Positions 7,638-18,158 of a stretch of DNA of 64,000 nt are shown here, piece by piece. Numbering within the stretch: the first letter of the stretch is position 1; every line of letters starts with the position of its first letter. This stretch comes from Deltaproteobacteria bacterium (GTDB lineage: Bacteria; Desulfobacterota; Desulfarculia; Adiutricales; Adiutricaceae). Below the pieces are notes generated by a model, which was not told the origin of the DNA, made no database searches, and saw only the letters and a program-made list of their open reading frames with translations. The stretch covers positions 1-64,000 of the forward strand of contig JAISEL010000021.1 in assembly GCA_031264185.1 (NCBI GenBank), given 5' to 3'. A program made the position numbers and the translations under genes.

Positions 7638-8669
7638 TCATAAGTTAATTCTGCCCAGAGACCCAAACCGTCCCAAAGAAGCTCTTCGGTGGTAAGGCAA
7701 ATTACTGGCGGCAACAAAATTGACCGCCGCCGGGGCAATTTTGAGCTTAATCTCTTTATCCACAAACACTTCCCCATCGAACTGCATAACCAGCGGATCT
7801 TCTGAACTGATACTGACTTCCCGGGCTTTAAGGTACTTGATATACTTGGGGTACTTATGGTATCGGCCACGATTGTAATTTCCGTACATACCGTAAAATT
7901 TGGCAGGTGAGCAGCTTTTCACTAGCAGGACATCCAACAGACCGTCATCTGGGGTGGCGCAGACCGCCGAGCATTTACTGTCAGAGGAGCACGGGCCATT
8001 GGCTATGTTAATGCAGCTGTAGCTGCCGGAATGACTCTCCCCGTCCACCAGAACTTCATACCTCTGATTTAATAAAGTGCTGTTGGCTATGGCAGTCAGT
8101 TGAGCCAGACAAATTTGGAAGCGGTTAAAAGCCCGGCCCAGCATTGGGGGCAGAAAACAGTTTATATTTTTAAAGCGTTCGGCGAATTTATTTACCCGGT
8201 AGGTGACGTATGATTCCAAACCTATGGTACAAAAATTCAATGCATAGACCGAGCCGCATAAAATGGCGTCAGTCATAATAACCTGGGAGGTAGCCTGAAG
8301 CTCAATGTCTCTGAAGAGCTGATTTTTACCGTCTCCGAAAGCCCGGATGAAACCGGCGTACTGACCTAAGGGCACCGAGGCCAGCTCAGTATCTTTCAGA
8401 TCAATAATAGCATTGAGGCAATCAAACAGAATAGAGTCTCCGCCAACTGCGTATATTCTGATTATTGTTTCAGGACATTCGTCCTTAAAACGCCTGATGG
8501 TGGCTAAGGCATCCCGTGGAAAGCGCGAAATATGGAAATAAGGATCCGGCAGTCCGATTTTTAAAAATACTCCTTCGGTATTGCTGATAAATTTGTCAAT
8601 ATCTACCCCGGCCTTGAGCAGATCCTGGCTGATGATAAAAATATGCTTTTTGGAATGGAGAGAGTTCAT
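7638..8669 (-). CDS. Diacylglycerol kinase-like / YegS-type lipid kinase family protein, with altered signature
   Basis: A 343-residue protein with the DAG-kinase catalytic fold. The first 100 residues end in IYAVGGDSILFDCLNAI. The C-terminal part carries NIANGP, DDGLLDVLLV, and the QFDGE...IKLKIAPAAVNFVA segment that closes the family's beta domain. In active members the first motif is GGDGT; here it reads GGDSI, losing the second glycine and the threonine that contact ATP. The rest of the fold looks intact, and there is no frame break. It may be an inactive or re-specialised homologue. No close partner gene: it converges on the flavoprotein gene and stands alone. Confidence 0.75.
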   Translation of the reverse strand: MNSLHSKKHIFIISQDLLKAGVDIDKFISNTEGVFLKIGLPDPYFHISRFPRDALATIRRFKDECPETIIRIYAVGGDSILFDCLNAIIDLKDTELASVPLGQYAGFIRAFGDGKNQLFRDIELQATSQVIMTDAILCGSVYALNFCTIGLESYVTYRVNKFAERFKNINCFLPPMLGRAFNRFQICLAQLTAIANSTLLNQRYEVLVDGESHSGSYSCINIANGPCSSDSKCSAVCATPDDGLLDVLLVKSCSPAKFYGMYGNYNRGRYHKYPKYIKYLKAREVSISSEDPLVMQFDGEVFVDKEIKLKIAPAAVNFVAASNLPYHRRASLGRFGSLGRINL

Positions 8670-8845
8670 TAGTCTAAAAACCTGTTAAGAGCCCTGAAAA
8701 AATAATTTGAAACCTTAGTCTGCGGTCTTTTTCAAACAATTACCCATTAAAAGACAGGCTCAAGTAAGCCCAGGGAGATCTGTGAATCGAACCTTAAAAA
8801 AAATGACCTGAACTTAAAAAACAAAAATTAACTGTCAGACAATGA

Positions 8846-11800
8846 CTACTTCCTTGTGCTTTCCACAATTTTATCCACCAGGTGCAGAGCCTGATCCAGC
8901 TCAAAAACCAAAATCAGATTAGAGATGTTGGTTAAATAGCCGCTGATCTTAGCGTCGCTAAAGGCATTGGCTTTCAGGCCCGATATGAGCTCATCGGCTT
9001 CCGTCACTTTCTCGTGCCTTAAAGCCTCTTTGATCTGTTCGAGGAGGTCTAATACCTCTTCATCGGACAGAGAGGTTTTAGGCCGCTTCTCTTCTTTCAG
9101 GGACTTTAAAACCTGGGCAATATCAATGGACGTCTGGGCCAGCTCCTCTAAGCAGGGATCTAAAAGTTCCTCTATGCCCAGCCGGTCGTTGGTTTTACCG
9201 AAAGCCTCCAATCTGGCCAGGGTTTCAGCCAAATCTTTAGCCCCGATGCTGGCCGAAGCGCTTTTTAAGGCATGGGCGTTAATAGTAAAATCGCCCAGAT
9301 CCTCTTTGTAAGCCTCCCGGCGTACAGCCCTCAGACGGTCATTGACATCAGAGCAGTAGACTTCCAGCACCTTCTGGTATAAATCCAGATTGCCTCCGGA
9401 CATGGCAATTCCTTTTTTGACATCCACTCCGTTAATAAAAAGACCGACTGCCTGGGTAGGGTAGCTGACTCTGGCCGGAGTATTATCCGGTGTATTATTC
9501 TTAGGTCTTAAAGAGGGATCTGGGTCAATTGAGCCGCTTTCAACATATTCAATTTTATCGGCCGGCAGCCATTTTTCAATAATCTCTTCCAATTTGCGCG
9601 TCTCTATTGGCTTGGACAGATAATCGTTAAAACCGTTATTTAAGAAAAACTCCCTCATCCCAAAAATGGCGTTGGCCGTCAGAGCCACGATGGGCAGATT
9701 TTTAAAATAATCCCCGCCCAGGGAACGAATAGCGTTGGTGGTGATAACTCCGTCCATCACGGGCATCATATGATCCATCAGAATAAGGTCGTAGTGCTTT
9801 TCAGTCACCAGACGGATAGCGTCCCCTCCCCTTTCGCAGGTATCAACTTTAATACTGTAGGTCGACAGAAGCCTGGAGGATACCTTAAGATTAGTTCTGG
9901 TGTCATCGACAATTAAAACCTGAGCCGACGGGGCAATAAACCTCAGCTTAAAGGCGTAGGACGACTGACCCTGGTAGGCAATGTCAAGGATGTTGTTTAA
10001 AATATTGGCAAACGATAAGGCCCCAATTGGCATCGCCACTGACTGGACATCGCCGTTGGTCAGAGCCTCACCCAAGCCACCTAAAATTATCAGCTTGGCC
10101 CCGGAGTTGGTGTCCTGTTTTTTTAGGAGCTGAGCGGCGCTTTCAAACAGATAAGAGGAAATGAAAATGAAATCAAACTTCTCCCGTCTGATTGCGGCCA
10201 GAAAAGCCTCCTGATCGGAGACTAAAATATGGGGCACCCCAAGGCTTTTTAGGGAAAAATCCAATGAGGCGGCATAGACATGACGATTTTCGTATAAAAG
10301 GACATTTTTTGCTTCCGGCTCCACGACCGCAGCCAGAGGAATATGATCTTTGACTTTCTGGACCAGAGTGGCAGTAAAAGTCGAACCGTGCCCGAAACTG
10401 CTTACAACCTTGACATCCCCGCCCATGGCAATGCACAGGTTTCTGGTAATGGCCAGGCCCAGTCCGGTCCCCTCAACGTTGCGGTTAAACTGGGAGTCTA
10501 TCTGGGTGAAGTCGTTGAAAAGTTTCCGGGTATTTTCTTCTTTAATGCCAATACCGGTGTCGGCCACCTCAATGATCAGCATAATCTGGTCGTTTCCCAG
10601 CCTGTCGCCGTTAACATTAAAAACTATATGGCCGCTGTCGGTGTATTTGACGGCATTGGACAGAAGATTTACCAGAATCTGCCGGACACGGACTTCGTCG
10701 CCGACCAGGGTTTTGGGCAGCTGACTGTCAATATTTATGACAAATAATATGGATTTCTCTAAAAGGCGCATACGTATTATAGTAATGACATCGTTTAATA
10801 AAGAATCAAAACCGTATTCCGAGGCCGCGATGTCCATCCGGCCGGACTCTATTTTAGAAAAATCCAGCACATCGTTAATAATGGACAGAAGATTGCCAGA
10901 AGCCTGGCGCATTTCCTGGGCGTATTCCCGGATAGAGGGAGATACCTCTTCCCGCAGAATAAGCTCCGACATACCGGTAATGGCGTTCATGGGCGTCCGG
11001 ATTTCGTGGGACATACGGGCCAGAAAGCTGCTTTTAGCCTGATTGGCCTGCTCGGCGGCCATTTTGGCGGCCATAATGGGGGTAATGTCGGTTATATCTA
11101 TAAACCGACCGCCTTTTTCCCCGAAAAAAGTATCGGAGATGATTTTATAGTGCCGGATCTCGCCGCCAATTTTGATTTCCTTAGTTTCCTCGTAAAAACC
11201 CCGGCGGACAACTATATCGCTTATAATGAGCTTTATATTTAAATCCGGAAATATATCAATTAAAGGCCGCCCGATCAGCATGCCCATTTCGCTGGTCCTG
11301 GACATTTTAGCCAGTTGATGGCTTATGAATTCCACCCGGTTTTCCTTATCCACCAGGACGACCAGCTTGGGTGTAGCCGTCAGGATCTGGCCGAAAGTCT
11401 CCGAAACCCGGAAGGAATGTTTCCTTTTTTCTGTCAGAACGTAACTGAGGATGGCAAAAAATACAGAAGAATAAAAAGCCATAACCCAGTTTATGCCGAC
11501 CTCGGCAACCGAATAGCCTGGTCCGATTGGCGAGACGCCGAAGACTGTCAAACCCAGGATAACCAGCTGGAAAAAAATTATTAAGATGACCAGACGGGAA
11601 AAATCATTATATAAAGAGGCAAAGCCGCAGATGACCAGATAGGCCAGAAGATAATAACGCGTACCGCCATGGATGGCGGTACCGACAGTCAAAATTACAA
11701 AAGTCGTACCTGAGTACAAAAAGGCCAGGAGCTTATCGCTGCTGACTAAAAAATCCAGTATAAAATAAGATAGGATTACGGCGAAAACGCAGACAAACAA

Positions 11801-12136
11801 AAGGATTAAGCTGTCATAACGGCCATGGAGATAGTACCAGGGACCCAGTAACTGGGAGTAGATCCACAGGCTCAAAGCCGCCATTAAGATGCCAATATTA
11901 AAATACCTGGGATTGAGTTTTTTAATTCCCCGGCGGCCGATGTAATTTAAGGTGGGGAAACTAACCAGAAAAATGGTTACCAGAACCAGACCGACTGGCA
12001 AAGCCACATATTTCAGCCAGAAGTTCAGAGGATAGGCCGACAGCTGCACTAAGGCCAAGAAAAAAATACTGCCCATCGCTATGGCTGCGGCGGCCAGGAA
12101 ATAATTGGAGACAGTAAACTTTCTGGACAGGTTCAT
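8846..12136 (-). CDS. Membrane-bound hybrid sensor histidine kinase (PAS-HisKA-HATPase-REC-HPt)
   Basis: A 1096-residue hybrid kinase. About eight hydrophobic segments occupy residues 10-235, forming an integral-membrane sensor. A PAS-like region covers about 245-345. HisKA has the phospho-accepting His377 in ARMSHEIRTP. The HATPase domain shows the N box around Asn494 (LVNLLSNAVKY), DTGIG and GTGLGLAI. A degenerate receiver-like stretch (about 610-720) is followed by a full receiver with Asp788 in LILMDHMMP. The HPt domain has His955 in NAHALKSASASIG. The protein can therefore run an internal phosphorelay. The next gene upstream on the same strand is a REC/HD-GYP regulator, a plausible output. 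The sensed signal is unknown. Confidence 0.93.
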   Translation of the reverse strand: MNLSRKFTVSNYFLAAAAIAMGSIFFLALVQLSAYPLNFWLKYVALPVGLVLVTIFLVSFPTLNYIGRRGIKKLNPRYFNIGILMAALSLWIYSQLLGPWYYLHGRYDSLILLFVCVFAVILSYFILDFLVSSDKLLAFLYSGTTFVILTVGTAIHGGTRYYLLAYLVICGFASLYNDFSRLVILIIFFQLVILGLTVFGVSPIGPGYSVAEVGINWVMAFYSSVFFAILSYVLTEKRKHSFRVSETFGQILTATPKLVVLVDKENRVEFISHQLAKMSRTSEMGMLIGRPLIDIFPDLNIKLIISDIVVRRGFYEETKEIKIGGEIRHYKIISDTFFGEKGGRFIDITDITPIMAAKMAAEQANQAKSSFLARMSHEIRTPMNAITGMSELILREEVSPSIREYAQEMRQASGNLLSIINDVLDFSKIESGRMDIAASEYGFDSLLNDVITIIRMRLLEKSILFVINIDSQLPKTLVGDEVRVRQILVNLLSNAVKYTDSGHIVFNVNGDRLGNDQIMLIIEVADTGIGIKEENTRKLFNDFTQIDSQFNRNVEGTGLGLAITRNLCIAMGGDVKVVSSFGHGSTFTATLVQKVKDHIPLAAVVEPEAKNVLLYENRHVYAASLDFSLKSLGVPHILVSDQEAFLAAIRREKFDFIFISSYLFESAAQLLKKQDTNSGAKLIILGGLGEALTNGDVQSVAMPIGALSFANILNNILDIAYQGQSSYAFKLRFIAPSAQVLIVDDTRTNLKVSSRLLSTYSIKVDTCERGGDAIRLVTEKHYDLILMDHMMPVMDGVITTNAIRSLGGDYFKNLPIVALTANAIFGMREFFLNNGFNDYLSKPIETRKLEEIIEKWLPADKIEYVESGSIDPDPSLRPKNNTPDNTPARVSYPTQAVGLFINGVDVKKGIAMSGGNLDLYQKVLEVYCSDVNDRLRAVRREAYKEDLGDFTINAHALKSASASIGAKDLAETLARLEAFGKTNDRLGIEELLDPCLEELAQTSIDIAQVLKSLKEEKRPKTSLSDEEVLDLLEQIKEALRHEKVTEADELISGLKANAFSDAKISGYLTNISNLILVFELDQALHLVDKIVESTRK

Positions 12137-12378
12137 TAAAATTCCGCCGAAAAACCCACGGTTTAAACCGTAGCCAATGGCCCTCCATTTCAGATTGAAA
12201 CCGAAACGAAGTCTTCGTATCCGTCACCATCCGAATCAGTGTTTTGTCTTGGGCCAATAATATACTGACCGGAACCTTGGTTCCGGCCTTATAAACTTTG
12301 TCCGCCTGACCTGTCCGGTCAAAGGTTTCGCCCGGTCAGAAACTGGGCCGTCGGTTAAAAACAGTTTACCTTTAAGCC

Positions 12379-13467
12379 TCAGACCAGATTCCGAAATTTG
12401 TCGGAAGCATGGACAAAGACATCGACTAAGAAAGGATCAAAATGGGTGCCACGACCGTCAACTATGACCTTGACCGCTTCCTCATGGGTCAGCTGCCGTT
12501 TATAGGCCCGCTTGGAAATAAGGGCGTCATAGACATCAACAATAGCCATCAGACGTCCGGGCAAGGGAATCTGCTCGCCGGACAGACCCTTGGGATAGCC
12601 GGAGCCATCCCACTTTTCATGATGAGTCCCGGCAAAAATCTTGGCAAACTTCAGAAAATCGTTTTCCTCTTCAGTCTTGGCCACCCGGTCTATCAAATTG
12701 ACCCCCTGACTGGTGTGGGTCTTGATTGTCTCGTATTCGTGGACCGTGAGCTTGTCGTTTTTCTTAATAATATCGTCGGCAATGGTTATCTTGCCCAAAT
12801 CGTGGAGCTGGGAAGATAAAAGCATGAGATCAAAATCCCACTGCTCAATCTGGTCCCGGTAGATGTTTAACTCTTTCATTGAGTTAATCAGGATATCCAG
12901 CCTCTCCTGCCCCAGAGCCGGGACTACCTCTATATCGGTGTGGCGGCTCTCCACTAAAGTAGCTACAATTTTCAGGATGGTTTTCTGGACATCGTAGACC
13001 TTGGCCGTTTTCTCCAGAACCATTTTGTGGAGACTGTCCTTAAACCGCTGAAGTTCCAGCCGCTGATTTTCCAGCTGCAAAGCCTGGGCCTCCAAGACCT
13101 GCTTTTGATCATCAACCGCCAGGTGTAGCTCAATGCGTTTCCGTAAGAGCTGAGGCATGAAGGGTTTATAAATATAGTCCACAGCCCCCAGATTCAAACC
13201 GTCCAGTTCGCTTTTCTCATCCGTTTTGCTGGTCAAAAAAATGACCGGAATGTGCCGGGTGGCCGGGTTCCGCTTCAGCATGGAAATGACCTGATAACCA
13301 TTTATCCCGGGCATTTCAATATCCAAAAGGATCAGCTTGGGTTCGTGGCGCTCCAGAAAATTCATCAGCTTTTCACCGGAAGGCAGGGTAAAAACATCGT
13401 AAAAACCTTCCAGGGCATTTTTGGCCAAACGCAGGTTAGAGATATTATCGTCTACTATTACTATCAT
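12379..13467 (-). CDS. Response regulator with HD-GYP domain (cyclic di-GMP phosphodiesterase)
   Basis: A 362-residue regulator. Residues 1-120 form a receiver with phospho-acceptor Asp49 (LILLDIEMPG) and Lys101 (YIYKPF). A coiled linker spans about 121-160. The HD-GYP domain follows, with HD at 222-223 (QLHDLGKI), HHEKWDGSGYP at 282-292 and the downstream DVYDAL. All metal- and substrate-related motifs are present, so it should hydrolyse cyclic di-GMP. It lies 242 bases upstream of the hybrid kinase on the same strand, so the two probably form one signalling route. Ribosome site AAGG precedes ATG 13467. Confidence 0.92.
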   Translation of the reverse strand: MIVIVDDNISNLRLAKNALEGFYDVFTLPSGEKLMNFLERHEPKLILLDIEMPGINGYQVISMLKRNPATRHIPVIFLTSKTDEKSELDGLNLGAVDYIYKPFMPQLLRKRIELHLAVDDQKQVLEAQALQLENQRLELQRFKDSLHKMVLEKTAKVYDVQKTILKIVATLVESRHTDIEVVPALGQERLDILINSMKELNIYRDQIEQWDFDLMLLSSQLHDLGKITIADDIIKKNDKLTVHEYETIKTHTSQGVNLIDRVAKTEEENDFLKFAKIFAGTHHEKWDGSGYPKGLSGEQIPLPGRLMAIVDVYDALISKRAYKRQLTHEEAVKVIVDGRGTHFDPFLVDVFVHASDKFRNLV

Positions 13468-15253
13468 AGCCTTTTTTCCGCTAAAATACTACAACTTCTA
13501 TTTGCATACATGATAAATAGTTAAAATTATTCCATGATATTGAAAACGAAATATACCAATATTGAATTCAAATAGCAATCTTATACTAGCAAATAAGATC
13601 TTAATAAAATTATTTTACCAATCAACATAACAAATAAAGTAAACAAAATAAATTTATTATCAAATATAGCTATATACAAAAAAAACACAGCCCATTGATA
13701 TGATTTTTTTAACAACATACCCAACAGAAAAAAAACGATTGACCTGTTATCAGCAGAAATTTTCAGAAAATTTGGCTGGCCTTAAAACATTTTAATTTTT
13801 TATTTTACCTCATTTAACTTAATTAGTAAAGTAACTTCTGACCTATCCTGGGCTAAAAAGCCAATAGACTTTTAAATGTACTTAAATCAATAAGCATCAG
13901 CAAAGCTGTATTTATAAGATAAAACTCTAAATAGATAAAATTAATATAGTATATATTTAGTAGTTAATATATAATTTATATATTAACTCTATATTAAAAT
14001 TATTATATATTAATAGCACTATAAATTATATTTATTATTTATAAATAAATATATTATTATTATATAAAATATTTTACATATTATTATTTGAAAATTTTAC
14101 ATATTAGTATTTGAAAATGAATTAAATAGGCTAAAAAACTCGTCTTAAGGACTAATATTATTATTTTAATAATTTTTCTAAGATAATTTAAGAACTAATA
14201 GTATTTTAATTTTCCTGAAAATCAACTTAATAGGCTATTATATAAAATAAATGACTACTAAAGCTATAATTACATTTTTAGTTGATATTTTAATCATATT
14301 TTCTGACTAATATTGCTCAGTATCTTCAAATTTTAGATTGACAGCACAAGCCTGACCTGCCGACGAAATAATGCCCTTTCCAGCTGTTTTGCCAGCTGTT
14401 CTTAAAGCCGCAGGTCCACAAAAAGGACCGGAAATTCAAGCCGGCCTTGAACCAAAGGGCCCAAAACCCAGGCCGCAGCTGAACGAAAAAACTGAGCCCC
14501 CCTTTACTTACACGTCGTTTACTTGAGTCAGGCCATCATGAGAAGTCCACTGGGCACGTGCGGCCGCTGTCATCCTAAAAATTGACATAAACCGACCGAG
14601 CGAGACACCGGGAGCAGGGTAACGATCATAAATACAAGAGCTCCTGCCCCAGGTCAGATGAACTCTTGCCCCGCGCATTTTTTCTTCTTGCCGAGTAAAA
14701 AAAGCGCTAACCTAAATCCGCCCAAAAACAAATCGAAATCTGGTATAGTTGTCTCTCTGGCTAAAGTTGGCCGGCGGCTTATGTTTGGGCGGACTTGGTC
14801 AATCAGGCCACAAATAAATCCAGACGGACGGGGAGAACGAAGACTAGACTGCTCAGACTGCTAAGCAGGCTTGACCGGTTCGGTCAACAGCGCTATGGGG
14901 AATCATATCAGGGCGAATTGAACCAAAAAGTTCGGTTGGCCGAACATTGACCGCTCCATTTTGGAATCATGGCCGGGATTTGGCGATGCTGGCGGTCGAC
15001 TCTGGAAATTACTAATGGGCCTTTTATCCATCACATGGCTGTCGGCCAGACTTTTAGCTCTCAGAGTCCGGTTGTTTCTTTGGAGCGGATTTTGCAACCC
15101 TGCGGCCATGGACAGGATAACCCTTGGAAAGGAGTTTTTAAAGCCCTGTTCCGTGCTCTGATTGTAAACCCTATTTCCCATTTGCCTGCCCGTGGCTGCT
15201 CAAAAGACAGGGCTTAAAAATGCAGCCGTTGAGAGCCCTGAATCGGAGGTGAC
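13468..15253. other. Long gene-free stretch: AT-rich tract then unrecognised GC-richer DNA
   Basis: From about 13480 to 14330 the DNA is extremely A/T-rich with no ORF of note. From about 14340 to 15250 it becomes GC-richer, and short frames open and close on both strands, as in decayed coding DNA. I could not recognise a parent gene. An imperfect inverted pair (CCGCCCAAA near 14718, TTTGGGCGGA near 14785) lies in it. The stretch ends at the start of the broken AAA-ATPase gene. Confidence 0.5.
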
Positions 15254-16980
15254 ATGAAAAAAACAACAGTGAATGTAAAAAAACAGAAAAGACTTCCCGG
15301 AACTCGCCAAAAATTACAGGAGAACCATAATTTCTGAAGATCGAATTTATGTCGACAGGACACCCTACATCTACAAAATGTCAACGGAATTGGATGTCTG
15401 CTGTTTATTCCTTCCAGACCCAGACGCTTCGGGAAAACCCTGTTGCTGGACACTGTCAGTGAGTTATTTCTAGGTCACCGGCATCTTTTTGAAAATCTCT
15501 GGATAGGCCGGGAGACCGGTTATTATTTCCGGCCCCATCCGGTCATTCGTCTGTCCGTTAACTACGCCGTGGCCGACAGCCAGAACAACTAAAAAACTAC
15601 ATCATTGGGGATATCCTGGAAGCGGCTGAATCCATGGAAGTGACTATCACCAAAACTTAATACGACAGCATTTTAGTGAAACTTCTGAAAAAGCTCTCCA
15701 GGAAGCACGGCGCAGGAGCGGCAGTCCTGATTGACGAGTATGACGCCCCGGTGCCAGGCATATTGACCGCCTGGACTTGGCTCAGGCCAACAGCGAAGTC
15801 CTCCATGGGCTTTATACGGCCCTTAAGGTATCCTAAGAATACTTTCGTTTCGTCTTTGTGACCGGCATAACCGGATTCGTCATGACCGCCCTGAATTCCG
15901 GCCCCAACAATTTTAAGGACATCTCCCTTTCACCGGAATACGGCGGGGTTTGCGGCTTTACTGTTTCAGAATTCGACCGTTATTTTGGCAACAGGATGGA
16001 GGACCTGCTTCAGAATTTAATAGACATGGAATATTTTTCGTCAGACAAGAGGCAAGACGATCAAAATAAATCTAATACTGGCCTGGTACGACGGCTATAA
16101 TTGGCTGGGGCCGGAGAGGGTTCTGAATCCGGACGCGCTAGTGAACCTTTTTGCCGAGAAAAGTTTCTCCGACTAATTGGATTCAGAGCGGCCGCCAATC
16201 ATACCTGACGATGATGATATCCGGACCAGACCCCAGGATTTTCTGGGTCCCCAGGCGGCCGTTTATCTTTCCTCAAATCTCAGAAAAGTCGATCTCCATC
16301 ATCCGGAACCTTTACGGTTCTTTTCCATTCGGCTATCTGACCATTGATACAATAATCTTCACCCAGTTGAAATCCCAAACTCCTGACGGTGAGCCTGTAA
16401 AATATACCAGCTGCACTTTCAAGTTTCCGAACATCGAAGTGGCGGATGGCTGTAGTAATTTATTGAAGACAACTTTAGGCGAATCGAAGTACTAGGCGCT
16501 TGCCGGCCGGACTTCAGTTTTTTTGGACGCTGCGGACAGCCGGGATTCCGTAGCTGCGGCCGAGCGGTTCGCTAATGTGCTGTCCGCTGTTACTTTCCGC
16601 CAGCATACTCCTGATGAGTCGTTTTATCACGTCATCCTTCAAGGCTGCCTGGTTTCAGGCGGGCTTAAAGTGCTGGCTGAACTGGCCGGGGCCATGGGAC
16701 GCTCGGACATCATCGCCGAACGTCCCGTATAGAGATGTCTGATAATTGAGAGCAAATACCGGAAAAAAGAAGAGGGCCAGACTGAATCCGACCTGAAAAA
16801 AAAGCCGGCCAAAGCTTCAAGAGAAGCCTTAAAGCAGATAGTTAAAAATGACTGCGCCGGACCGATCAGGGGCTGGGTCAAATATAGATCACCGGACTTT
16901 CTTTGGCTGTGTACGACCAAAAAGATGTCAGACTTGATTTTACGACCGAAGATCTCATGAAGCCCCGGCCGATGCGGTGA
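15254..16980 (+). pseudogene. Broken AAA-ATPase-like / PD-(D/E)XK nuclease family gene
   Basis: An almost full-length but multiply disrupted member of the AAA-ATPase_like plus PDDEXK_9 family, common in gut anaerobes. A good ribosome site (GGAGGT, 15245-15250) precedes ATG 15254. Across all three plus frames I can read family landmarks in order: YVDRTPYIYKM; RPRRFGKTLLLDTVSELF (P-loop); VLIDEYDAPV (Walker B); FVFVTGITGF; the sensor-like SPEYGGVCGFT; WYDGYNWLG; ESFYHVILQGCLVSGG; IIESKY (nuclease core); ALKQIVKNDCAGP; and AVYDQKDVRLDFTTEDLMKP before TGA 16978-16980. Several frameshifts and stops lie between them. The parental protein would have about 570 residues. It cannot be translated as one protein. 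Confidence 0.85.
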
Positions 16981-17549
16981 GACCATAAGCATTCTCTGCA
17001 GGCAAGCAAGATTTGCCTGACAGGAGTCAAGCTGAAAAGAGTCCCTTCAAAGTCTGAAGACGCAGACAAAAGCTCCATAAATAAAACGAGGCATCGCAAC
17101 CTTAGCCGTCGTTCCGGAACCGCCGGTTCTGCGGTCTTCCGAAAAAATTAAAATACAGTGAGGCGTCCGTTTTTCCTTAAAAATTCCAAAAAACACCAGC
17201 ATTACCCCAAGGCAGGCGGCTATCCGGGCGCCTCCTATGAACCTAAAACAATCAGACATTCGGTATCTCGAAACTGACTAAACTGCCAGTGTCAGGGTTT
17301 TGCTGGCCTTAAAAATTAAAAAAACCAGAGGCCAAATTTACCTGATCATAGTTCCTCCGGCTGAAATTAATCAATGGAGAGATTATAAAGCAAAGGGCTG
17401 GGGTCTTAGTCTTTATTATCCGGGGTTTTTAGTCTTTAGCTGGAAAGAGTCCGGCCTGTCAGCCGATGGAAAAAAAGTCACTCAAAGCCGGTTCGCTTTT
17501 TTTGTTCAGGAAGATATCTTTGTTCAGGAAGATATCATTGGCCAAAAAT
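16981..17549. other. Gene-free stretch with an 18-base tandem duplication
   Basis: No gene supported. Two perfect adjacent copies of TTTGTTCAGGAAGATATC lie at 17501-17518 and 17519-17536. The short ORF crossing them (17300-17617) has no ribosome site and runs antisense into the IHF gene. Confidence 0.5.
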
Positions 17550-17858
17550 TTAACCGGCCCCGCCGGTCGACTTACCCTCTTCAGTCAGTTTTTTTCTCAA
17601 AATGCCGGAGAGCTTAAAGGTCACAACCCGACGTCCGCGCAGTTCCAGAGCCTCGCCGGTTTTGGGATTCCGGCCGGGACGGGGGTTCTTCCGGCGGACT
17701 GAAAACTTGCCAAAGCCGGAGATCATGACGTCTTGATCCTGTGCCAGAGAGCTTTTTATGATGTCCAGAAGGGATTCCAGATAGGAACGGGCATCATCGG
17801 TCTGAACAGACAAGGCCTCGGCAATTTTAGCGGAGATTCGCTCCTTAGTAATTGACAT
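17550..17858 (-). CDS. Integration host factor alpha-like (HU/IHF family) DNA-bending protein
   Basis: A 102-residue member of the HU/IHF family, which binds DNA as a dimer and bends it strongly. It matches IHF alpha in the opening helix pair (SITKERISAKIAEAL) and in the DNA-binding arm (VMISGFGKFSVRRKNPRPGRNPKTGE), where the Pro at the arm tip intercalates into DNA. The tail TEEGKSTGGAG is a few residues longer than usual. ATG 17858 is preceded by AAGGAAG. The adjacent upstream gene encodes a histone H1-like protein, so this is a small nucleoid-protein cluster. I cannot exclude that it functions as HU rather than IHF. Confidence 0.85.
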   Translation of the reverse strand: MSITKERISAKIAEALSVQTDDARSYLESLLDIIKSSLAQDQDVMISGFGKFSVRRKNPRPGRNPKTGEALELRGRRVVTFKLSGILRKKLTEEGKSTGGAG

Positions 17859-18158
17859 GGTACCTGGCTTCCTTGAAAAAACTAAAAACGGCCATGAAAC
17901 GCTTTTAATACATTATATCTTTAAATCCTGAAGCTGGCTAGACGACCTCTAAACAAATTTGGCGCTAAATGTCCAGTATTATACCAAAACTTTACCCAAG
18001 ACCCCAATTCCGGCCCCCAGCAGCCTGAACTTCAGCAGACTGGACCGGACTTTTCAGAATATGACAAAATTAAAGGCCGCCCGGTCCGGTGTTGATCCGA
18101 GCAGCCGAAATGCCAAAACCTAAACTTCTGAAAAACTGGCTTTCCCCGAAAAAACAGG

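Noticed and set aside
10343-10747. Plus-strand ORFs opposite the hybrid kinase
   Set aside because: Two overlapping frames opposite a well-supported kinase domain; no start signal or family.
14961-15217. Short plus-strand ORFs before the broken AAA gene
   Set aside because: Overlapping frames without a common family; probably decayed DNA of unknown origin.
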